NCBI GenBank assembly: GCA_032768795.1 | Contig: CP136490.1 | Location: forward strand, 3,410,001 to 3,474,000 | Source: Tremella fuciformis | Taxonomy: Eukaryota; Basidiomycota; Tremellomycetes; Tremellales; Tremellaceae | Length of the DNA stretch: 64,000 nt | Direction: 5' to 3' | Part shown: positions 23,537-35,421 of the stretch, in pieces | How the letters are laid out: each line of letters starts with the position of its first letter | Numbering within the stretch: position 1 is the stretch's first letter | Made by a program: the position numbers and the translations under genes | Notes under the pieces: generated by a model | Databases searched by the model: none | What the model was told of the DNA's origin: nothing | The model's input: only the letters and a program-made list of their open reading frames with translations

Positions 23537-26500
23537 ATGTCCTCTCTAGCCAATCAACTGCAGCAAATCGCGTCGCTCGACGCCGCGCGACTTACCAGTC
23601 GGCATGGTGCTCCCGTGTCGAAATCCTACCTCTTCCCTCCCAAGACAGCGGCGAGTCATGACCTGGATGCTATCTATTCGCTGGCGCAATCGGGATATGA
23701 AGAACTTTTATCTCTGGACCCAGCCATGGACGAGTTCGAAGAGCCTCTCTTCAGCGAAGGCGCGAAGCGGACCGACCGAATGATGCTCAATGCCGAGGAA
23801 AATCGTCAACTGGACACAATCCTCGACAAGTGCTTGCGCCGGCTGGGCCGATGGATCGGGATCATGGCTGGGGGTAAATGTCTGGAGTGGCTTGTTCGCC
23901 GTTTCAGGTAGGTCGTTTGTTGACCCTGGTGCACGGCTGACGAGCAGGGTGCACGAGATGAACGCGGTGACCGTTCTCCAGGTCTTTCTGCCATACCATG
24001 ATTCACCCAATTTCGCGCGAATGCTTGCCATCCTGTCCATCCCACAGACTTCGGTGTACTACGCTCCATTCGCTCCCCTCGTCAAGAACGCTCAACCGGT
24101 CAAGAGAGCCTATATTGCGACTGCGATTTCCCCCTCTCGCGACAAGTCACTCCGTTTGCTGCGAGATGTCGCTGGCATGGTACAGGCTGCACTACTCGAG
24201 AAGACTGTACACCGGGCTCTACTCGGCTTCTGGTCGGCGACACTGGTCGAAATGCTGGAAAATCTGCGTTCTACCAATCAGCCCTTGTCGGATGGTGCCG
24301 TGAAGACCCTGGTCGAAGCTTTTGTCGGGATTCTCTCAAGCCATGCTGGTGGCGAGGATGTTAACGTGAGTCCATTGTGCTCGAACGCTCACTGACTTTC
24401 AGGCTGCTGTATATCCGCCCCTACTATTGCTCAGTCGATCTGTTCGTCTCGCGGACGAGCCATTCAAAGCCGTGCTAGAGGCCGTCCTGGTTGCTGCCTC
24501 GGGCGCAAACCCTTCCCACCGAGTCCTGACCTTATTGGTACTGTTGAACGAGCGTGCTGGATGGGAAGAAGGATTGGGGCAGGCTGCTGGCCGAAAGCTG
24601 TCCAAAATCGACCGCCTTGGGGAGATCTTGGTCGCTGCCCGGTCAAAGTATGGCTTCCATCAGGCCATCCTTGTCGTAATTGACGCCATGGTCGAACAGT
24701 GAGTCTGCCAGTTTGACGAACGTGGAGCTGACTCGTACAGCTTGCGAGGCAACGCGCGTCACATCCTTGTGTTAGCTCAGTACCCTGACCTTCCACCCCT
24801 AATGGTTGCTAGGCTGGCCAAGAACATCCTTTTGGCTGGGTCTCGGTCTGAAGCAGATCGGCAACAGGCTAAGGATCTCGTCGAAATTCTTGCCGAGCGC
24901 CATCCGAAAATTGTGGATAGAACGATGAGAGATCTCTCGGCTTCGGGCTTGGCGGATACCGCGCTTCTGGGCGACTCGCTCAAGTCTACGCCGTTGGTCG
25001 AGATTTTCAGCGCCGATGTGTCATCCCGGATACAAGCAATCAAAGAAACCTACGAGTTGCTGGGTCATTCGGCGTCATCCTCCAAGGAGCCTGCCGCATC
25101 GGCTACCGATATGGTGGAAGCGCTTCTCGCTCGACTGGGTGATTCGGACGATTCCGTGGTCGATGCGGTGTATGGACGAGGAGCAGAATTGGCCAAACTG
25201 ATCACGGTCGAGCAGTACATCTCCGCTATTCACGCCTCGTTCTCCCGAAAATCTGCAGCACGTCTCAAGCACATCAACTTCTTGTTCGGAACATTGCTAC
25301 CTGCGCAAACCGGATCAGATCACGAATCGGTCGTCTTCAACAATCTCATCTTTCCTCTTTTGCTTCGCACTGGGCCAGACGGCGGGGATGCTTTGACAAT
25401 AGAGGAGTTGACAGTCCTATCGAGCAGCTCATCTCTAAAGCCTGGTCTATTGGCGCAAATATCAAGCTCATTGCGCAAGAGTGGGCTGCTACCGCCGAAC
25501 AGCCCAGCTGCTGTCAACAAAGTCATCATCGAGGCGTTGGCCTCGTCACTCATCCTTCTTGGCCCCACCGAAGCTCAGTCCAGCTTTCTCCTCGACCAGC
25601 TCAACTCCGCGGATCTTCCGTCCCGATTGTTGTCACAGCTCGTCCTTGCAGGTGTTCTTCAGGGTTTGAAGGGAGAGAAGCGCCTCCTCCTGGCTGTCCA
25701 GGTACTACGAACCATCAAGCTGCCTTCAGGGTCGCATCGAGCAGAAAACGAGCTGCCGATCACCACACCTGCACCTGCTCAAGAAGGTCCAGCTACAGCT
25801 CAGGCAATCACATGGACCCTCTTTGAAGCAACAGCGTTGGTGGTTCGACCGACAACCGAAATTGCCCTGGATCCTTCGCCTCTGACCGGGGAGAACTTGT
25901 TTTCGACGTATGCCGCGTTGCTGTACGATTGGATCAACAATACTTCATTCCCAAAGAGGCTGGCGAAGCAATTTCTATCACATCTTTTCACCTCTCTTGC
26001 CGATGACTCGCTACTTTTCCTAGCGAATGTCTGGATAGAGTCTAAATCGGCAGTGGTCAAGCAAGCAGCACTGCGACACGCGGCTGCTTTCGTGCAAGCT
26101 TCGGCCGACTTGGACATGGACTTCCAGACCATCATCGTCGCCTTGCTGCTTGCTTTGCAAGACGCCGATAAGCAAGTACGACAGGAAGCAGTGGCCCTGC
26201 TATCGAAGTTTCCTAAACAGCCGGGAGAGAGCATCTATGCGTTGGAATCTGTGTATGGCGCACGATCGGCACACGTCCAGCTTCTCAAGCCCTTGGATCT
26301 CAAACAGTATGTTACAATGCTGTCCGAGGTCTCGAATGAGCTGGTCCTTGACCGCAACCGCCTCAAGTCTTTATACGCATCCAAGCTATCTTCGCAAGAT
26401 TCCAAAAGCAAGAAAGAAGTCACGTACGTCAAAATCAATGTCGCATTGGTGAGCTGACGGGAAAGTCGACATCGCCGCGCCGTCGTTTCGTGGCTCTTGT

Positions 26501-29500
26501 CGCACGCTTTGGCTTGGCAGAATCTAACAGCACGCATGGACATTCTGCGGAGTCTCGCTTCTTTGCACGACTCCGCCGTGTTCCGTGGCTGTCTGCCCCT
26601 GCTTCGGGAGCTCTTGAAACCGGAAAGCGAAGAAGCTCACTGGCTGTCCCATCTCGGAGACAAGGAGCGAACAACATACCTGGAGCTCCTTACTGGCTTC
26701 ATTGTACCTTCACCCTTGGCGGCTCATGTTGATTCGGACGGTGAAGGTTGGGAATTCCTTCTAGCAGCCGTCAAGATGAAATCGAATGGTGAGCATGGCG
26801 AGCATCAACAAAATGCAGTGCTGACCTTGCAGACAAACTCCGAGCCCTTGTCTTGCAACAGGTATCTGGGGGTGTCTTCGAGATTTTCCCTCCCCCGCGT
26901 AAACTCACATATCTCATGACTTTGATCTCCTCGTCATTGACATTGGTCAGTGGCCACTGTTTTGGGGACCCAGCTGATGGGCAGAACGACTACAAACTGC
27001 CTCACGAAATGTTGGCCACGCTGAAACTTGGCCCAGAGGAATTGGCGGGCGCTTTGTCGCAACTTGGGGACCGGTTGGAGGTACACACCGCGCGCAAGAA
27101 GGCCAAAGGCGACGAGAGGTTAGTCCAACAGGAAGATTTCATCAGCAATACTGAGCCGGACAGTGTCGCAGCTCAGGTTGACGCTGCTGTGCAAGAGCTC
27201 ACTCTCCTTGTCGATTCCCGTGACTGGCCAACCATCTCCCCCAACGCGCAGCTCGTTGCGACACTCATGAGCACACTTTCGAATTCATTGGCGAAAAAGC
27301 AGACCATCAAGGAGGGGATCGACTATCTCGAACAGGAATTGCTCGCCGCAATCGTCTCACAGCTGTCAAAAATCGCTAACGCCGATGACCTGCGGAAAGC
27401 TCACGTAGGGATCGAGGTCATCATCAAGGTCATTCGCGCCGCCACCAACCCGCGCACTTCTGAACGGGCTTTGCTGGTCGCATCTGAGCTGGCTCGCCTG
27501 ATGCCTGACACTGTGCTGCACAACGCCATGCCGATCTTCACGTTCATGGGCGCCTCGGACTTCCAACGGGACGACGCATACACCTTTGGGGTGGTCGAGA
27601 AGACAGTCGCCTCGATCGTCCCTGTCATCACTAAGTCGCTCCGGGAGAAAGCCACCACTCCCCTGCAGCTGTACAACGAGTCTGCTAGCTTCCTGGGGAT
27701 CTTCACGGACATGGCGGGCCGCTTGCCAAGGCACAGGACCGTGCCCTTCTTCGTTCACTTGGTCAAATCTCTTGGGCCGGAGGACTTCTTGCCCCCTGTA
27801 TTGATGCTGCTCGTCGAGCGGGGCAGTCGAGGCAAGACGAGCTCTTCCCAAGCTCTCGAGCTGCCTCTGAGCTTGGCTCTCGCATCAAGCGGGGCGACAA
27901 GAGCTTCTGCCCTTTCTGAAATCGTTCAAGAGGTGGCACGCTTGCTTGAGGATACCGCGACGTCCGAGAAGACCGCCTTTCTGTCGCAGCTCGTTGACGA
28001 GGACGAGAGCATGGAGCAGCCACTCCGTCACGTCTCCCCGCTCCTTGCGCTGGTTGCCGGGATCTGTAAGCAGTTGGGCGGCAAATCCTACCCGCAAGAG
28101 CCTGTACAGGAGACTGTCACGAAACTCATCGAGATCTGCGCCAAGCTATCATCCAAGATCTTTGCGGACTCGGGTCTAGGTCTGGAGAAACCCTCACGTC
28201 GGGCTCTCAACTCTGCGATGCAGCTCCTCGCAGCGGCCAACTTCTTCGAGGTCGTGGTGGAGATGCTCTCTGGCGAAGTCGATCAGGTAAGCTTCTACAG
28301 TGCGGGCACAGCGTGTGCTCATGGGCAGACACGGCGACTGGCTTTGGAGATCCTGGTCGAACGGCTTCCACTGGTCAAGGCAGAGATCCGGTCGAACAGC
28401 TCCGCTTCCACCGTCGAGATGATTGAGCGAAGCGCACACCTTATCGGCTCGTCCACTTGCAGCGCAGCCGCTGTGGCCACTCTGCGGGCTTTCGCCTCGT
28501 CTGCAACGGGACAGGAGGACGCGGCATTGGCCCAGGCCGTACCTTCGGTTGTCGAGGTTGCTCGATCAGCACGCAAGCAATCGTCGTTGCTGTCTCTGCT
28601 CGACCTTTTGCAACGGCTTATGTGAGTGTTGCATCCTGGCCGCTTCGAGATGAGGCGCTGACACGTCAGCCGTCACCTCAAATCCCGCATGATTCCCTAT
28701 ATCCAGTCAATCATCGACGCCTCTCTCCAGATACTCGGTACGGCTGAGGGATCAGTTGAGCTCAAGAAAGAGGTGTTCAGCTTGCTGGGGGCTGTTATCG
28801 AGACCATCCCCGACTTTGTCAGCAGCAAGCAGCTCATCCTGCTCCTTTCGACCTCGGTCTCACATCGCTCGCAAGATGAGGCCGCAGCAACGACTCTTCT
28901 GACCACTATCGCCAAGAAGATCCCGACCAAGACGCTCTTCCCGGTCCTCATGGACTTGTGGAAAGAGCTGCCGCGCTCGAACTCAAGCGCTATGGAGGGG
29001 TTCTTCGACTTGCTCCGCCTTACTTTGAAGCACGCCGAGCGGTCCGTCATCCCATCGATGCTCAAGCCCATCTTCGCCTTCTTCTTGGACGTGTTCGACC
29101 TGCGGCACCGTCTGCGCGACCAGGCCATCCCGGAAGGGACCGCGGATCGGATCGAGCAGTCGGCCATCTCATCCTTCCTCGAGCTCGTCACCAAGCTCGA
29201 CGAGAAGAGCTTCAAGCCGCTCTTCGTCAGACTATACGACTGGGCCGTCGTCGACCTCGCAGAAGCCCCGTCGACCTCGGCGCGAGGCAAGAGTCGCGAG
29301 CAGACGCGCCTGGTCGAGCGCCAGGTGGTCTTGCTGCAAGTCATGCACGGCCTCCTACACCGATTCAGAGAGATCCTCTCGCCGTACATGGCCACCCTCA
29401 TGCCGTACCTCAGCGAGCTCCTCCCCGCCTTCGCGGCCGGCGAGAGGACCGACGTGCATCTGTGGCAGCACGCGCTCAGTGTCCTGGGCAAGAGCTTCGA

Positions 29501-29927
29501 GGTCGACGCCGGCGCATACTACACCGACAAGATCCTGCTGGGACTCGTACCGCCCTTGGTGGCACAGCTGTCCACGCCCACACCGGCCATCGCCTCCACC
29601 CTGGCACAGGCCGACTCTCCCCTGGCCTCCACGCTGGCGGCACTTGCCAAATCGACCACATCGGAGAACGTGCTCAAGGCGCTCAACACCGCATTGTGCA
29701 TGAAGACTCGCGACGACGATGTGCGCGTGCGCATGGGCGCGCTGGTGTGCCTCGGCGCGGTCTGGCAGGTGCAGATGGAGGAGATGGTCGCGTTTGTGCC
29801 GGAGACAGTGTCGGAGTTTTTGGCCGAGCTGCTGGAGGACGAGAACGGAGACGTCGAGCGACTGGCGCGCGGCGTGCTCGCCAAGATTGAGGGCATGACG
29901 GGGTCGCTCAAGGAGTATCTCGAGTGA
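23537..29927 (+). CDS. UTP10: UTP10/HEATR1, U3 snoRNP (SSU processome) HEAT-repeat protein
   Basis: Model join(23537..23907,23948..24365,24403..24698,24741..26423,26466..26788,26833..26945,26985..28286,28329..28621,28670..29927), 2018 residues. Utp10 is a t-UTP subcomplex scaffold required for rDNA transcription and 18S rRNA processing. The N-terminus [20 protein letters not shown], followed by SYLFPPKTA, is characteristic. The rest is alpha-helical HEAT-like repeats. The C-terminus ([20 protein letters not shown] and [13 protein letters not shown]) fits the BP28 domain. Introns 26424-26465, 26946-26984 and 28287-28328 are multiples of three; the last two are also free of stops, so a raw reading would wrongly include them. 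Length is between the yeast and human proteins. The stop is only 28 bases before element copy 2, which therefore probably supplies the 3' UTR. Confidence 0.94.
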
Positions 29928-29955
29928 AAATCTTTCATTCACTGGTACGAAAGAG

Positions 29956-30640
29956 ACTAGGTAGATCGTGCAGGAAAGTGCGCGATAGGGCGTAGCTCGT
30001 TATTTCAATTCTTTTTTAGCTCTGAATTTCTAATCAGGTATTCAAGTTATTGGTTCTCAGGCAATTTGGAAAACCTAATGCAATTCCTTGTTCTTTGGTT
30101 CCGTTAGACATGGGGGGGTGGGACACCCCCCCAAGACCCCCCCTTGCGCCTAGCGGCGCAGCCATCGCAGCCCTTACGGGTCAAGCATCCGGCAAAGCCG
30201 GATGTACTGTAGAACATTGATTAGTTGCAAGCTAAAGCACTTCATCAAGAGATGCGCAAGTGCTTGTTGGGCATGCTAGGCTGATCAGATGATCATAGGC
30301 ATGCCAAGCTGGTCACAGGGGCTATGTCACAGCTGCCACCTGGCAAGCCTATTGCAGTCTTGTCAGACTTGCGCTATTGTAACCATTTTGGTGCAATGAT
30401 AGGGCAGGGTATGGCAGTAGCTATGTAGGCGATTGGTTCTGCTACAGAGATCATTCCATGCATCAGCCTCATGCATAGATCTTTATTCTCTGATGAAAGG
30501 CAATTTGGCAAGGACACAATGCATATTAGGATTGTGCTGATGAAATCAGAATGGCCGGAATTTTCTTATTTAATTCCCCCATTTACCGTTTTCGTTCCAG
30601 GGACACCCGCAGAAATTCGCCCCGTAAGAGCTACGCTGAA
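29956..30640 (-). mobile_element. 685-base repeat element, copy 2
   Basis: Same length, orientation and apparently identical sequence to copy 1. The flanks differ beyond the shared ACTAGG start and CGCTGAA end, apart from a chance ACGAAA a few bases outside both left ends. On the minus strand each copy is bordered by T on both sides of a TC...CTAG unit, compatible with insertion into a T-T dinucleotide. Hairpin and subterminal inverted repeats are at the equivalent positions (29965-29986, 29990-29998 and 30628-30636). It sits between the 3' ends of UTP10 and the PROPPIN gene. Confidence 0.6.
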
Positions 30641-30772
30641 AATGCAAAGATGAAATGATTACGAGCTATAACAACAGTTCTTATGCCGAAGCTTACAAGC
30701 AATGATCGTGCTAAATGAAAGATTCCAACAATACAGGACATGGCTGAGGCCAGCGTGTCGTTCGGTTCATAA

Positions 30773-32651
30773 CTACCAACCCCCTCCTCCTACTCCGAGT
30801 CGACGATATTCTACCAGCTCGCACTTGGTGTTGCTCTTCTTGGAGGAGCTAGAATCGTCCCCATCTGCCGCAGTAGGCGAGACGGCATTGTCGGGGATGC
30901 GCAAGCGGTACCAGTCGCCAGAATGCGTGATGGCGACGAGCTGCTTCTCTTTGCGGATCTCCTTCTTGACCTCCACTGGTCCCTTCTTCGAGCTATCCGA
31001 GGACGATCTCCGCTCTTTGTCACGTCGTTTGGCGTTGAGACCGGGTATCGTCGGTGTAGAAGCGCCCCCTAGTGTCGGCGTGGCCATGCGAGGCGTGCTC
31101 GTAGATACAGTCTGATCACTGCCAAACGATCGTCTTTCCGACCGAGTTCCCATGCCCATCTTCAGTTCTTGACGGCCTGTTGGTAGCGTGGGTGTGCGCA
31201 GGATGGGCGTGGGTGGCGGCGGCGCAATGTCCACTTCAACCTCGACTTCAATCCAGCCCACGACGAATCTCTCGGCGATTTCCCCTTCTTGCGCTTTGAG
31301 TGCATCCTCGTTCATCTTCATACTGGGCACTCGCGCGGCGGTGGCAGCCGCACTGACAGCCGAGGTGAAGGCGTGAGGATTTTTGCGGGGTAAATGATAC
31401 TGAGCGGTAGAGGGCGCCGAGGAGAAGTAAACCGGGAGGGGAAGATTCTTCGCAAGGAGGTTGACGAGACTCTGTCCAGTGGGAGTGGACCTGAGATTAA
31501 GCCAAGCGTCAAGCAGAGTTGGCATTTACTCACGACTTCTTAGCAGAGTCCGAGTCTGATTCCGCACTCCAGACATGCACAGTACCCTTATCCGACCAAG
31601 CCACAACCTTGCCGCCTTTCCTCAAGCGTCCCTCACGCGCATCTACGCCGTCCTGAGAGGTGTCTAGTGGAAAGATGCCATCCTCGAATCTCGCTCCCCA
31701 AATCTCCGCAGGATCGACGCCCCTCCTCAATTCCCTTTCGAGCCGGCCACGTGAGGTCTCCCAGACTCTCAGCAAAGTACCTCTTTCGGACATGGTGAGG
31801 ATATGCGACCCAGTAGCGGTACACGCCAGAGTCGAGAGTGCATGGGTGTGAGCGAGAATGATGGGCGACCGAAAGGTGCTTTTCGAACTCGCTGGGGGCG
31901 ATGAAGATGACGATGATGCCGCACATGGGGAAAGGGTGATGAGCTGTACATGACCAGCTTGACGTCCAGGAAGTAAGACCAGCGTAGATCCTGGAGCCGT
32001 GGCAATGGCCATTAGACCTATCGTCAGCCAATTGGCACATAATTGTACCGGCCAACTCACCTGCTTTGTTCTCCGCTGTTTCCCATTCACCAATCTTTCG
32101 TATCCACAGGCCCGGAGGCGTTTTCGCCTTCTCCTTGCCTTTTGCAGAGGGTGCGCCATTATCTGAGGACCCTACGCCATACTCGAACGCCACGACGCGA
32201 TGTGAGAGCGCGACGCAGATGGTCGCGTGTCGTACGGCAATATTGCGAATCGTCTCCCTGACCATCAGCTACACGGTCTCATCCGGGACTCCAGCAGCTG
32301 ACCCGAATTCCAGCTCGGCCACAGCTGTACCGAGACCGTCATGATATATCACAGCCTTGTTCGGAGGATACAGCGGCGCAGCGCCGCCGCCCTGCAGGAC
32401 GAGCAACGGACTGTTCGACAAGGGGACGACCAGGCCGAGTGTCCCAGGTAGAGCTTGCGATGAGCTGCTGCGATAACGCCTGGAATGGATCTAGACTCAC
32501 AGCGACGCCTCAGCAGTCCGAGGGGGTATGTCCGCCAGATTTCGTACCCGCCCTCGGTGGCAATGGTGAACAAGCGTCCGTCCAAGCTGAAAGTGATCGA
32601 GAGGATCGGTGGCGGGCGCAGAGTGGACACCTCGAACCGTCCCAGCTGCAT
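30773..32651 (-). CDS. HSV2: PROPPIN beta-propeller protein (Hsv2/WDR45-like, Atg18 family)
   Basis: Model complement(join(30773..31490,31534..32017,32061..32257,32303..32453,32501..32651)), 566 residues. PROPPINs bind PI3P/PI(3,5)P2 through a basic motif in blade 5 and act in autophagy and vacuole or endosome membrane dynamics. Visible marks: SITFSLDGRLFTIATEGGYE (blade 1), GGGAAPLYPPNKAVIYHD, ETIRNIAVRHATICVALSHR, GTLLRVWETSRGRLERELRRG (the F/LRRG site, here LRRG) followed by DPAEIW, and a closing GDWYRLRI with CELVEYRRLG. The RRG-x-D-x-AEI context favours the WDR45/WDR45B/Hsv2 branch over Atg18 itself. A long Ser/Thr-rich loop (about residues 420-510) interrupts the last blades. Starts at a Met in good context; the 3' end is 132 bases from element copy 2. 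Confidence 0.87.
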
Positions 32652-33046
32652 GGCTGTGAGTCGGGACTCAGCCTTGATTCACGACGTCGATCATGAGTTT
32701 GAGAACGCGAGAGCGAGTGATGAGGGAAGGGAAGAAGGGAGAGAGGTGATGGTGCTTTATATGGTGTGAGACGGTTGATCTGAAGTGGTCGTCGGTGTCC
32801 GCGGTGTCGTATCGCCGGTGGCGAGTGCGGCGATCGCCGGTACAACTTTGAACTGGCGACTTTGGTCCGGCGACGCTGCATAATGTACAACTTCTACTTG
32901 ACACCTGATCACCTTCTTTGCACCGTCAATTCGCTCGCCCGAAGCATTAGAAAGGCCGGCAGTACCCTACACCAAATCAAACCTCGAGCCGCTCGAGTCG
33001 CTATCGAGGAGACGGACCATACGCCGCCCACACACAACTTTCAGCC
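32652..33046. other. Bidirectional promoter region
   Basis: Spacer between the divergent PROPPIN and RPB6 starts. No gene is supported; short open frames overlap on both strands. Confidence 0.4.
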
Positions 33047-33728
33047 ATGTCCGACGACGAGCAGATGGACGTCGGCGGCGGCGGCGGCGATGACGTGCAA
33101 TACGAGGACTACCTAGATGAGCAGAAGTGTGTCTCGCACCTTGAGAAGCATGATTACATACTGATTCGGCAGCTATGAGGATATGGTCGATGGGGAGCAG
33201 GCCGAGGGCGAAGAGGGAGAAGGCGTGGACGAGACGATGATCGTGGTGAGTTCACGTTCAGATTCGAGCCAGATCAGGAGGAGGGACGACACCGATCGCC
33301 TGCCCTCAGAAATGGTGCAGAGCGAATCAAGCGCAGGAGGCCACCGCGGGGAATATGGGCAACGACTGAGCGCAGGAATCCAACGCACCCGACGGCGAGC
33401 TCAAACAACGTACAGGCAAAGCGGCCAAGCCAAACGAGATACGAGTCACAACGCCCTACATGACAAAATACGAGCGCGCGCGCGTACTGGGGACCCGCGC
33501 ACTGCAAATCAGCATGAACGCACCTGTGCTGGTGCCCGTAGAGGGGGAGACGGACCCGCTGGAGATTGCGCTCAAGGAGCTGGCCCAGAAGAAGATCCCG
33601 CTCGTCATTCGGCGCTACCTCCCTGGTGGGTCTACGACGACTCGAGACTGAGAGGCGAAGGGCATAAGCTGACGACAGACAACTCGTTTGAAGATTGGAA
33701 GGTCGAAGAGCTGATTGTGCAAGAGTAG
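33047..33728 (+). CDS. RPO26: RNA polymerases I, II and III shared subunit Rpb6 (ABC23)
   Basis: Model join(33047..33126,33173..33314,33376..33625,33679..33728), 173 residues. The C-terminal core is unmistakable: [14 protein letters not shown] [20 protein letters not shown], followed by [36 protein letters not shown], and the final exon [16 protein letters not shown]. The N-terminus is the usual acidic tail ([17 protein letters not shown]). The core exons are secure. The linker exon between 33240 and 33314 is less so, because alternative donor and acceptor pairs exist there. Convergent with the AIM6-like gene, with stops 181 bases apart. Confidence 0.95.
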
Positions 33729-33909
33729 GGGTTCTTTAGAGGTGCATGTGGAAGGGCGAGGCGTTTCCGGTCATTTTGTACTGTATGCATCACTAGCGGC
33801 TCGAGATCATACTCTACCCCAGACAATGTTCAAATCAAGACAACAGGGGATATGCCTTATCTGACAAATGCGCAAATGCGAGATTCCTGCACGTTACAAA
33901 GGGGGTCGC

Positions 33910-35421
33910 CTACTGGCGCCCATGTCGGCGGTTCCAGATTTCCAGCCACACCGTCACCTCTACCAGATCGTCCGCGTTCATCCAGTCGACCCCGCTGCGA
34001 GCCTGAAGACCCCACATGACCCGCCGGAGGGTCGGTGGCTGTCTCGCCACGCCCCACCAGCGACTCTTGATCCCCCTTCTGCGCGCCTCGTCCGTCGCCT
34101 CGCTCATGCGATCCCCCACGACGTTGCATCGCGGCATTACGGCCGCCAGAGTGTAGGGCCACGGCAACTTGGACGATGCGAGCGGAGCGATTGTATCGGT
34201 CCATTCGAATGTGGCCGTTGGGCCCCATTGACTCTTAGCGATGGTGACGGGCTCGTTGAGACCGAGCAGGGGCGCATCGTAGAAGACGACCCGGACGTCT
34301 TGGTGGTAGACGGCGGGTATCGGAGTGTCGCCCGTACCGATGATGATGAGCGGGGCTCGGCTCCATGTACCGGTCGTAGTGTTATATGTCGTGAGATATC
34401 CTTTGTCAAGAAAAGGCTGGAGGCTCTTGAGCAGATACGTCCACATCAAGTCGGGTGAGTTCTTGACATCGATCACTAGCGCCACCGTGGCATTAGGTTT
34501 GTCCTTATAGACTCCGACGAAGGTTTCACCCGCTGCTCGCTCTACCCCAGCGTTATTGGAGTCCAATCGGCTCATCAGAGGGTCGAGATACAGATTCTGC
34601 AGAGTCCGATTATTGGCGAGATCCCATTTTTGGTGACCTGCAAGTAGAGTGTACCCGGACGGATCCGAGGCAGACGGCTGAAGCCAGGTATCGACTTCGA
34701 TAGCTTGGAACTCGAGGCTGAGAGCGAGCGTCTGCGATGAGCGGAGAGCCCGAGACGGATCTGAGGGGAGTTCTCACAAGTGGCACCTTCTGCATCTCAT
34801 CGTTGTGGCTGTACGCGAGTATGGGCCCTGGCTTCCTATCTGTGTTTTCAAACGACGGGGAAGTCATGTCGACGGTCATCGTGGTGTTCTGTAGATGTCA
34901 ACGACAAAGAACTCTATGCAGGCGGATATCAAGTCAGGACGTACGTCCCTGCGCCACAAAGGAGAGTGGGGAGAAAGGAGGACACCCACCTGACCGAAAT
35001 CCCAGCCTGCCAAAGCCGAGCCTCTGATCGGCTGGCACGGCCGACCCGTGCACATCGTCCACACGACCGCGAAAGCCAGGAGGACACCGCCGATTATCAT
35101 CCACGTCCAGCGGCTGGTACAGCATCGCTTGATTCTGGCACGGCGCCGTGCCAGGCGTGCCCTCTCCATAGCACACAGCCAGCGCGCATCACGCGGAGGC
35201 TCCAGCTCGCCCAGGTTCCATTCCTCCACTGCGTTCGGTGGGCTCTCGAGCAAGGGTTGTTTCGCGTCGTCCGACCAGGGCCCGCAGCTCTGCATCTGGA
35301 TCGGCAGTGACGGTCGAGACTGGCCGCTGTAGCCAGTCTCGACGTGCGTTACCTTGCGCTCTTCGGACGACGCCGGCCTCGCTGCGAGCTGGATGGTCGT
35401 CGCATCGTGCGCATCTGCCAT
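33910..35421 (-). CDS. AIM6-type PLC-like phosphodiesterase superfamily membrane protein
   Basis: Model complement(join(33910..34731,34778..34888,34990..35421)), 454 residues. An N-terminal cytosolic part of about 105 residues with a basic stretch (ARLARRRARIKR) is followed by one transmembrane helix (WMIIGGVLLAFAVVWTM). The lumenal domain reads ILAYSHNDEMQKVPL, then AIEVDTWLQPS, LLAGHQKWDLANNRTLQNLY and VALVIDVKN. This is the His-Asn-Asp, Glu-x-Asp and Gly-His pattern of the PI-PLC/GDPD-like TIM barrel, in the arrangement of yeast AIM6. Substrate is unknown in the family. The junction at 34778/34731 was chosen because it restores the EVD motif frame. Confidence 0.82.

Noticed and set aside
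27121..27165. Possible UTP10 intron with GTTAGT donor
   Set aside because: It is in frame and lacks a clear branch site, so I left it coding; it remains possible.
28958..29890. 310-residue frame overlapping the UTP10 end
   Set aside because: Arg/Ala-rich shadow frame over a conserved UTP10 exon.
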